The notes under the pieces are model-generated. The model worked only from the letters and a program-made list of their open reading frames with translations, was not told the origin of the DNA and did not search any database. Made by a program: the position numbers and the translations under genes. This document shows positions 21,181 to 27,561 of a stretch of 35,500 bases of DNA, one piece after another; the first letter of the stretch is position 1; each line of letters opens with the position of its first letter. Source of the DNA: a virus. The stretch is taken from the IMG/VR virus record IMGVR_UViG_3300032296_001240, positions 1-35,500 of that record, one strand, 5' to 3'.

Positions 21181-21983
21181 TTGTTAAAGTAATTCCATCT
21201 AAAATTGGAAATGAGTTTATTAAAAAGCATCATTATTCAAAAAAATCAACACTTAGTAAATTATATTTTGGATGTTTCTTAGATAATAAACTTCATGGTG
21301 TGTTATCATTTGGAGATCCAATAATAAAAAAATCACTAATGAATTTGGTAAGTAATTCATCATGGAATAATTTTATTGAGTTAAATAGAATGGCATTTGA
21401 TGACTATTTACCAAAAAACTCAGAAAGTAGGTGTATTTCAATTGCAATTAAACTAATAAAAAAAAATGCTCCACACATTGACTGGATTATAAGTTTTAGT
21501 GATGCAACCCAATGTGGAGACGGTTGTATTTATAGAGCATCAGGTTTTTATTTAACTGATATAAAAAAGAATTTTAATCTTTTTACTAATGGAAAAGAAG
21601 TAATTAGTGTAATTGGTTTTGGAACTTCTAAGGAAATTAGAAAAAGATTAAATCACGATGGAAAAACTGGGCATAGAAAATTTTTAAGACAGATAGGTTA
21701 TTATCCATCTACTGGATATCAATTAAGGTATATTTATTTAATAAATAAAAATTGCGATTTATTATGTAAATCAATTCCCTTTTCAGAAATCGATAAATTA
21801 GATGCAGGAATGTATAAAGGAAAAAAAATAACTTTGCAAGAAAGAAAACAAGCGATGGAAGTGTTAAAGGTAGCACAGGCTGCATCCAGCAGTCAGGAGG
21901 GGTTCGATTCCACCCCATCGCTCAAAGGTACTTTACAGCGAAAAAACACCGATGCCGAAGCCAGAGAATGTCATACCGCATAA
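21159..21983 (+). CDS. mom: Mom-family DNA hypermodification protein
   Basis: The ORF is 274 codons. Residues 1-231 resemble the Mom family (GNAT-like fold): FIKKHHYSKKSTLSKLYFG at the start, HGVLSFGDP, FIELNRMAF, WIISFSDATQCGDGCIYRAS and a C-terminal YKGKKITLQERK, the usual end. In phage Mu, Mom changes adenine to a glycinamide derivative that resists restriction. The last 43 codons (from residue 232) are low-quality sequence because they read through a tRNA-like element at 21852-21922. Base composition is very AT-rich (27 G/C in 120 at 21181-21300) compared with neighbours (31 in 60 at 22081-22140), a sign of transfer. No Com-like activator is seen. Confidence 0.75.
   Translation: MGRAKDIIVKVIPSKIGNEFIKKHHYSKKSTLSKLYFGCFLDNKLHGVLSFGDPIIKKSLMNLVSNSSWNNFIELNRMAFDDYLPKNSESRCISIAIKLIKKNAPHIDWIISFSDATQCGDGCIYRASGFYLTDIKKNFNLFTNGKEVISVIGFGTSKEIRKRLNHDGKTGHRKFLRQIGYYPSTGYQLRYIYLINKNCDLLCKSIPFSEIDKLDAGMYKGKKITLQERKQAMEVLKVAQAASSSQEGFDSTPSLKGTLQRKNTDAEARECHTA
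21852..21922 (+). tRNA. tRNA-Gly(UCC)-like RNA embedded in the 3' end of mom
   Basis: Cloverleaf by eye. Acceptor stem GCGATGG (21852-21858) pairs perfectly with CCATCGC (21915-21921), and the discriminator is T. The D-stem is GTGT/GCAC around an 8-nt loop with GGTA. The anticodon stem GGCTG/CAGTC closes the loop CATCCAG, giving anticodon TCC (Gly). The T-loop is TTCGATT with G53-C61. Bacterial GlyRS determinants G1:C72, C2:G71, G3:C70, C35, C36 and U73 are all there. Oddities: A instead of U at 33; 8-14 is A-U instead of U-A; T-stem mismatches at 49-65 and 51-63; a short 3-nt variable region; no encoded CCA. It may be a non-decoding tRNA, a decayed tRNA or a tRNA mimic. An alternative T-stem GGGGT/ACCCC shortens the acceptor to 5 bp. 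Confidence 0.6.
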
Positions 21984-22272
21984 ATGGAAGAAAGGACAGA
22001 CAGGAAATCCTGCTGGCAGGCCAAAAAAAATCCCTGAGTTAAGGGAATTACTTGCCAATGTCCTTGGCGATGAGAAGGATGGCAAGACAGCAGCAGAGGC
22101 TATTCTGATGGCTCTTAGAGCCAAAGCCACTAAGGGAGATGTCAGGGCAGCAGAGTTGCTTCTTGATCGAGCCTATGGTAAGGCTGCTTTAAACATTGAG
22201 CTTGAGGCCAATGTAAACACAGTTATAATGCCAAAGCCAATCCAGCCAGCATCGGAGCATGGCAACGATTGA
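21952..22272 (+). CDS. Probable small terminase subunit (DUF5681-like N-terminus)
   Basis: 106 residues. KWKKGQTGNPAGRPKKIPEL near the N-terminus is the DUF5681 signature, common in small proteins before large terminases. A helical body follows (AAEAILMALRAKATKGDVRAAELLLDRAYG). It overlaps the mom ORF tail by 32 nt and the large terminase start by 14 nt. Position and size indicate the DNA-recognition subunit of the packaging motor. Confidence 0.75.
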   Translation: MPKPENVIPHKWKKGQTGNPAGRPKKIPELRELLANVLGDEKDGKTAAEAILMALRAKATKGDVRAAELLLDRAYGKAALNIELEANVNTVIMPKPIQPASEHGND

Positions 22273-23593
22273 CCTAAGTAACCAGGCACTCTGGACAGGA
22301 AAGTATCTTCCTGCTATTACTCAGCCTAAAACCTACAACATCCTCTGGGGTGGAGCAGGATCAGGCAAGAGCCAGACCATGATTCAGCTTCTGCTGGCTG
22401 AGATATGCAACCACAAGGCAAACCAGTTCCAGACTTACTTTGTCATCCGAAAGGTAGCCAGCACTCTGCGTAACTCAGTCTTTGCTGACTTTCGGAACAA
22501 GATTAGCCAATGGGGATTTGAGAAGCTGGTAAAGGCTAAGACTGGCTATTTGGAGCTTCAGTCCGGCACTAACAAAATTGTCTTCCTTGGCTGTGATGAT
22601 CCTGAGAAGCTCAAGTCGCTCTCCCAGGCAAAGTACATCTGGATTGAGGAAGCCACCGAACTAAGCCTTGAGGACTTCACCCAGATTACTCTGCGCCTAA
22701 GAGGTAAGTCAGAGCAGCCAAAGCGATTCTTCCTGACCTTTAACCCGGTCTCAGACAGCCACTGGATTAAGAAGCGATTCTTTGATGATGTGCCAGCCAA
22801 GGAGCAGAATCAGATACTCAGGCTACATGGCACTTACCGGGATGCTCTTAACTTCCTTGATGATGAGTATGTCACCAGGATGGAGGCACTCAAGAATGTT
22901 AATCAAACCTATTATGAAGTCTATGCCCTTGGTCAATGGGGAATCTGGGATAGGGAGTCATTGTTTGCCTACACCTTTGACTATTCTAAGCATGTTTATG
23001 GTGGCTACATCAAGGCTAATCCACACCACAATCTTTACCTTGCCTTTGACTTCAATGTGACCAATACCTGCGTAGTGTGTCAATACATCAAGTATGGCTA
23101 TGAGGCTGACTACTATGCCAACATAAACATCATCAAGGTGTACAGGGTAGGCGATCTTAGCACTCTCTGCCAGACTATCAAGCAAGAGTTTCCAGGCATG
23201 ACCTATGTCATCAATGGCGATGCCTCTGGTGCTGCTCGCAATGCGTTCACTCAAGGCAACATCAGCGCATATCTAATGATCAAGAACTACCTAAATGTAG
23301 TGGACATGCAGCTACAAGTGCCAAAGGTTAATCCAAGTCACATTGCAAGCAGGCTAATTACAATTCTTATCCTCCAGAAGGCAAAGATTAAAATAGGTGA
23401 GAAGGAGTGCAGCAACTTAATAACCGACCTAAAGGAGGCCAAGGTAGATCGCCAGGGAAGCCTTGATGCCTGGAAGAACAAGAACCCGGACAAGAGCCAT
23501 GCCCTTGATGCATTCCGCTATTTTATTTTCTCTAACTTTGCCGAAATCACAAGCAACTTTAATCTCGAAAAGTATGGCACTATGCTGCAATAA
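22259..23593 (+). CDS. terL: Terminase large subunit (PBSX/Terminase_3 type)
   Basis: 444 residues, normal length. ATPase: Walker A ILWGGAGSGKSQ near 28-39 and Walker B KYIWIEEATEL at 125-135, followed by a FFLTFNPVSDSHW coupling motif. Nuclease domain: acidic strands LAFDFNVTN near 261-269, VINGDASGA near 317-325 and SHALDAFRYF near 412-421. The protein cuts and pumps DNA into proheads through the portal. It lies far from the portal gene here, which is unusual for many siphophages but not rare in this group. Confidence 0.93.
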   Translation: MATIDLSNQALWTGKYLPAITQPKTYNILWGGAGSGKSQTMIQLLLAEICNHKANQFQTYFVIRKVASTLRNSVFADFRNKISQWGFEKLVKAKTGYLELQSGTNKIVFLGCDDPEKLKSLSQAKYIWIEEATELSLEDFTQITLRLRGKSEQPKRFFLTFNPVSDSHWIKKRFFDDVPAKEQNQILRLHGTYRDALNFLDDEYVTRMEALKNVNQTYYEVYALGQWGIWDRESLFAYTFDYSKHVYGGYIKANPHHNLYLAFDFNVTNTCVVCQYIKYGYEADYYANINIIKVYRVGDLSTLCQTIKQEFPGMTYVINGDASGAARNAFTQGNISAYLMIKNYLNVVDMQLQVPKVNPSHIASRLITILILQKAKIKIGEKECSNLITDLKEAKVDRQGSLDAWKNKNPDKSHALDAFRYFIFSNFAEITSNFNLEKYGTMLQ

Positions 23594-23975
23594 ATGCTAC
23601 CCTATCTGCCAACCAATGGCAAGCTGCCCGGCATCTGTTCTTGTCTATGCTCCTCCAGGTGATTATGGCAGTAGCTTAATCCTTAATGTGCTAAAGCCAG
23701 GAGTCAATGTTCGAGGTGAGCAGTTGCTAAATATTAGGCCAGATGGATTCGTTGAGATTGACCTGGAAGGACTGCCAGAAGGCTTCTTCAATGCTTACGG
23801 AGGTCAGTACACCATCAGCTTTATGAATTACCTTACAAAAAAGCCATTGCCATTTGTAGCAATGGATGGGGAAGAGTATGATAGCATATGCATCACATTC
23901 ATCCAGACTATCAGTAACATTGGCTCATCTTATTTAATTATCAATCCTATCAATAATGACCAACCAACCTTATGA
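23574..23975 (+). CDS. 133-aa Cys-rich N-terminus hypothetical protein
   Basis: Starts MALCCNKCYPICQPMASC, overlapping the terminase stop by 20 nt. The frame from 23463 begins inside terminase and is not used. The Cys cluster may bind metal; the rest is a beta-rich domain (RPDGFVEIDLEGLP) reminiscent of small structural proteins in Bacteroidetes phages. The next gene overlaps by 4 nt. Role unknown, probably a connector or minor tail component. Confidence 0.65.
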   Translation: MALCCNKCYPICQPMASCPASVLVYAPPGDYGSSLILNVLKPGVNVRGEQLLNIRPDGFVEIDLEGLPEGFFNAYGGQYTISFMNYLTKKPLPFVAMDGEEYDSICITFIQTISNIGSSYLIINPINNDQPTL

Positions 23976-24367
23976 TTTTGATGCAAGTTGTGGAGGCAAG
24001 CGCAGAGGCTGTTGCCTTATCGAACTACCACACGATTCCGAGCCTTCTATTGCTCACCTTGGTAGCACTGATCAGTGCAACTTTCTCTTTGTTTATGGAT
24101 TACTTTCTGGAGGATCACCCACTTGGGCAGTGGTATCTGTCTCAGATTCAGAGGCTGCCCATGAACTGGGCGAAGCCACTCGGTGAGTGTCCTTTCTGCT
24201 CTGGAGCATGGCAATTTCTGGCTATCTCCTGGCTTATGTTTGACTATCCATTTTATTTATGTTCAATCTTTTTAGGCGTAAACCACATGCTCCTGCTCCT
24301 GTTCAACAAGTGGCAGAAGAAGGCACTTTTCAAGAACAAAGTAGCAGAATACTTTACCGGGGAGTAG
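23972..24367 (+). CDS. 131-aa membrane protein with CxxC motif
   Basis: Hydrophobic helices at about 22-44 (IPSLLLLTLVALISATFSLF) and in the C-terminal half (WQFLAISWLMF and FLGVNHMLLLLF). Between them LGECPFCSGAW carries a CxxC pair. The C-terminus is basic. The start overlaps the previous stop (ATGA). The final 109 nt overlap the next gene in another frame. Related membrane proteins with a Cys pair occur near tail genes of Bacteroidetes phages, as I recall; role unknown. Confidence 0.6.
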   Translation: MILMQVVEASAEAVALSNYHTIPSLLLLTLVALISATFSLFMDYFLEDHPLGQWYLSQIQRLPMNWAKPLGECPFCSGAWQFLAISWLMFDYPFYLCSIFLGVNHMLLLLFNKWQKKALFKNKVAEYFTGE

Positions 24368-25011
24368 CTCCTCAAGACCGCTGGGATCAAATTGAATATG
24401 CCTTCACTTCTGGAGGCATCAATTACTTTAAATTTAGCGCAGAGGTAAATGTGCCATTCCAGAGGGCAGTCGCTGCCAAGGACATATTCACCGAAGAGCT
24501 TTGGCAAATCAACCCAGACTTCCTTAGAAGCTGGAATAATGGACTGATTAACCTGCTCATGGACAAGAAGAAGAAGGATGATAAGAAGCTCTATGAGATT
24601 GGCATTCTGGCTTCCAGGCTAAAGGAGCAGATGGATATGTCTGTGAGCTTAGTCAGGCAGCTAAAGCTGGCTACTGTCATCTACTTCGATGAGCAAGAGA
24701 ATCCGCTCGACTACCAGTATCCATACAACAAGCAGAAGCTGGAGCATTGGATGAAGCATAATGATGTCCAAGGTTTTTTTTTGAATCTGCCGGAGTACGC
24801 CTATCTGCCCTCTTTGACAGAATACAGCACGAATTTTCCGACCTATTTGCAGGCCGAAACTCTCCAAAGCCTAAACAACCTGAAGCACATTATTGGACTA
24901 CAATTACCAGACAGCACAGACTTCGCTTTGATGAGCAGTTTAGAGTCTCAGGTGGAGATGCTCAGCGAATTAAGTTCTTGGTCGAAAGGCCAATCTACGA
25001 GTATTATTTAA
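24259..25011 (+). CDS. 250-aa hypothetical protein upstream of tape measure
   Basis: Starts MFNLFRRKPHAPAPVQQVAE. The basic, then Pro-rich N-terminus leads into a helical protein with Lys-rich (MDKKKKDDKK) and Leu-rich stretches and an acidic C-terminus. The start lies 109 nt inside the membrane protein gene; the next Met in frame would delete the whole conserved-looking N-terminal half, so I keep it. Position before the tape measure suggests a tail-assembly role, but no frameshift chaperone pair is evident. Confidence 0.65.
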   Translation: MFNLFRRKPHAPAPVQQVAEEGTFQEQSSRILYRGVAPQDRWDQIEYAFTSGGINYFKFSAEVNVPFQRAVAAKDIFTEELWQINPDFLRSWNNGLINLLMDKKKKDDKKLYEIGILASRLKEQMDMSVSLVRQLKLATVIYFDEQENPLDYQYPYNKQKLEHWMKHNDVQGFFLNLPEYAYLPSLTEYSTNFPTYLQAETLQSLNNLKHIIGLQLPDSTDFALMSSLESQVEMLSELSSWSKGQSTSII

Positions 25012-25107
25012 TCGTTAGTAGCTATATTGCCGACCAGAAAAAAGTAAAGAGGTAGAACATACTTGAATAATTATGAGTGTTTTGGTTTAGATTGAACACT
25101 GGAAAGG

Positions 25108-25132
25108 GCCACTGATATTCGGTGGCTTTTTT
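25108..25132 (+). terminator. Rho-independent terminator before the tail operon
   Basis: GCCACTGA (25108-25115) pairs with TCGGTGGC (25119-25126), with one G-U pair and a 3-nt loop, followed by six T. It separates the terminase-region transcript from the tail genes. Confidence 0.8.
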
Positions 25133-25138
25133 ATTTCA

Positions 25139-25146
25139 TATCTTTG
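25139..25146 (+). promoter_or_regulatory. -7 element TATCTTTG, leaderless tape-measure promoter
   Basis: Perfect TAnnTTTG ending 4 nt before the ATG at 25151 and directly after the terminator. The transcript would start at or beside the start codon. Confidence 0.6.
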
Positions 25147-25150
25147 AGGC

Positions 25151-27559
25151 ATGGCAACATTATCAACCAATGACATCAAAATCAGGTATGACATTGACCT
25201 GAGTAAGCTACAACAAGCTACAAGTGAGTTTGATAAAATCACAGCAGAGGAGAGAGCCTTATTGAAAGAATTAGGCAAACTAAAAAAGGAATTTGATGAT
25301 GTAGGCGATAAGGCTAAAAAAGCTGGCAAAGATGCAGGCGATTCAATGGGTGGCCTGGCGCAAGTTGCCACCAAGGTAGGCCCAATTATAGCAGGCATTT
25401 TTGCTGCCGATAAGATAATGGGCTTTGCCAAAGAAGTTATTGCAGTAACTGCTGAATTTCAAAAGCTCGGTGCTGTCCTAAAGAATACACTTGGCAGTAA
25501 TAGTGCAGCACTTGGAGCATTAACCAGGATTCAGGAGTTTGCTTCAAAAACTCCTTTTAGTGTTCAAGAACTGACTCAATCCTTTGTCAAATTAGCCAAT
25601 CAAGGATTCACACCTACAAATGAGCAACTGCGAAAACTTGGTGACCTTGCAAGCTCAACAGGAAAGAGCTTTGACCAACTTACTGAGGCCATCATTGATG
25701 CACAGACCGGAGAGTTTGAAAGACTAAAGGAGTTTGGCATCCGGGCAAGTAAGGCTGGGGATAATGTAACATTTACATTTAAGGGTGTTCAAACGCAGAC
25801 CAAGTTCACCAATACTGCCATTAGGGAGTATATAACTTCCCTTGGAGACTTGCAAGGTGTAAGTGGGTCAATGGCTGCTATCTCTGGGACTTTGGGAGGT
25901 CAAATAAGTAACCTTGGAGATGCCTGGGATTCGCTGCTAAATACGATTGGAACTAACCTTGCTCCAATATTTAGTAAGGCACTTTCACTTACTGCCAACT
26001 TTTTATCGGCACTTAATAACTTATTTAAGGGTGATCAGCAAATACTAAAAGAATTTGAGGGAAAACAATATACTGCCTACTCTGAATTTTTTGTCAAGAC
26101 ATCGGATAATGCCCTAAAAAATATTGTTGCCAATTCAACAAAACGCATTAAGGTAGTCTCTGAAGAATCTAAAAAGCTAAAAGAAGAATATGACAAGCAA
26201 GCACTTGCATATAGTATAGCTCAGAGCAAGCAGATGGATGAAAAAGGTAGTGGCTTCACCTTTAGGCAGAAACAGGAAATGGAAGCTGCCAAAGCCAGAC
26301 TTGAGCAAAGCACAAAACTTGAAAAGGCATTAATCGCTCAGAATCAAGCAGCGATTGATGAGATTGAAAAGCGTAGAAAGGCAACTGAAGCAGCCACAGA
26401 ATCAACTGAAAAACAAGATAAGGCAGCTTATGATGCGAAACTTAAACTTCTGGAGCTTGAGAAGCAACAGCAAATTCTTATGGCTCAAATTAGAAATGAT
26501 AAGTTAGGTGAAGTTGGAGCTGAAAAAGTATTTGCCGAAAAGGTTTATAACCTTAAAAAAGATTACTTAGCTAAAAATATAGGCTTATCACAGGAAGAGG
26601 TAAGGGTAGCAGAACTAACTGCTGATTTGAAGGCAAAGGCATACGAAGATGCTGCCAGGAGAGAGTTACTTGCAACCAAGGAAGCCAAGGTGCAAATTGT
26701 TGCAGAGGACAAAAACATTTATGATAAGCGACTGGCTCAAATGAAGGAGTGGCAGAAGCAATATCAAGCAGGATTAGATGAGGAAGTTAAGAAAAAGAAG
26801 GAGGCAGAGGAAAGAAAGCAAGCAATTGAAGCAAAGGTTAGTGAAATTACTCAAACTCTTGTACAAGGTGGATTCGATTTATACCAGGCTAATCTTAGCA
26901 ATGAGATGACATCATTGCAAAAACGATATGATCAAGAAATTAGGTTAGCAGATGGCAACCAGCAGAAGATTGACCAATTGAATGAAGAAAAGGCAGCAAA
27001 AGAAAAAGAAATAAAGATTAAGCAATTCCGGGCAGAACAATTAGCGGCAACGGCCAGGGTTATCTTTTCCACTGCGGAGCAATTGATGTCATCGGCCTTG
27101 AAACCGGCCTTGATTCCATACATCATTAGCCTATCAGCTGCTCAGATTGGCCTTATTGCTGCCCAGCCTGTGCCTGAATTTGCAGAGGGAACTAAAGGCA
27201 AGCCATTCAAAGGAGGTAAGGCCATTGTCGGTGAGCGAGGAGTTGAAAAGGTAGTGACTGAATCTGGCAAGGTGTATTTCACTCCACCAACTGCTACTCT
27301 GGTTGATCTTCCTAAAGGCTCTCAGGTTATTCCTAATCATTCATTGAGCAGGCAGGAGCTATTCCTGGCTAATCATTACGCAAGCAGAGGTAGCAGTTCA
27401 TCCTCTCCAGTTGTGGGCAAGTTGGATGAGTTAAGCAATGTATTAAAGTCTTTGCCAATCACTCAGCTCAACATGGATGAGAGAGGTTTTGAGAAATTCA
27501 TAAGGACACCAAGGCGCACAACTAAAATCCTAAACAATCGCTTCGGCATTAATAATTAA
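25151..27559 (+). CDS. Tail tape measure protein
   Basis: 802 residues. An N-terminal coiled coil with many Lys/Ala/Gly (KKAGKDAGDSMGGLAQVATK), hydrophobic segments (VGPIIAGIFAADKIMGF, residues about 76-92), then TP901-type tape-measure features (FASKTPFSVQELTQSFVKLA and FDQLTEAIIDAQTGEFERL). A long coiled-coil middle is followed near 660-680 by a hydrophobic stretch (IPYIISLSAAQIGLIAAQP). It sets tail length; by the usual rule of about 1.5 angstrom per residue the tail would be near 120 nm. Leaderless start after the TATCTTTG element. Confidence 0.9.
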   Translation: MATLSTNDIKIRYDIDLSKLQQATSEFDKITAEERALLKELGKLKKEFDDVGDKAKKAGKDAGDSMGGLAQVATKVGPIIAGIFAADKIMGFAKEVIAVTAEFQKLGAVLKNTLGSNSAALGALTRIQEFASKTPFSVQELTQSFVKLANQGFTPTNEQLRKLGDLASSTGKSFDQLTEAIIDAQTGEFERLKEFGIRASKAGDNVTFTFKGVQTQTKFTNTAIREYITSLGDLQGVSGSMAAISGTLGGQISNLGDAWDSLLNTIGTNLAPIFSKALSLTANFLSALNNLFKGDQQILKEFEGKQYTAYSEFFVKTSDNALKNIVANSTKRIKVVSEESKKLKEEYDKQALAYSIAQSKQMDEKGSGFTFRQKQEMEAAKARLEQSTKLEKALIAQNQAAIDEIEKRRKATEAATESTEKQDKAAYDAKLKLLELEKQQQILMAQIRNDKLGEVGAEKVFAEKVYNLKKDYLAKNIGLSQEEVRVAELTADLKAKAYEDAARRELLATKEAKVQIVAEDKNIYDKRLAQMKEWQKQYQAGLDEEVKKKKEAEERKQAIEAKVSEITQTLVQGGFDLYQANLSNEMTSLQKRYDQEIRLADGNQQKIDQLNEEKAAKEKEIKIKQFRAEQLAATARVIFSTAEQLMSSALKPALIPYIISLSAAQIGLIAAQPVPEFAEGTKGKPFKGGKAIVGERGVEKVVTESGKVYFTPPTATLVDLPKGSQVIPNHSLSRQELFLANHYASRGSSSSSPVVGKLDELSNVLKSLPITQLNMDERGFEKFIRTPRRTTKILNNRFGINN

Positions 27560-27561
27560 TT

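Noticed and set aside
24259-25150. Programmed frameshift tail-chaperone pair before the tape measure
   Set aside because: No pair of overlapping ORFs with a slippery heptamer was found; a terminator and a new promoter separate this region from the tape measure.
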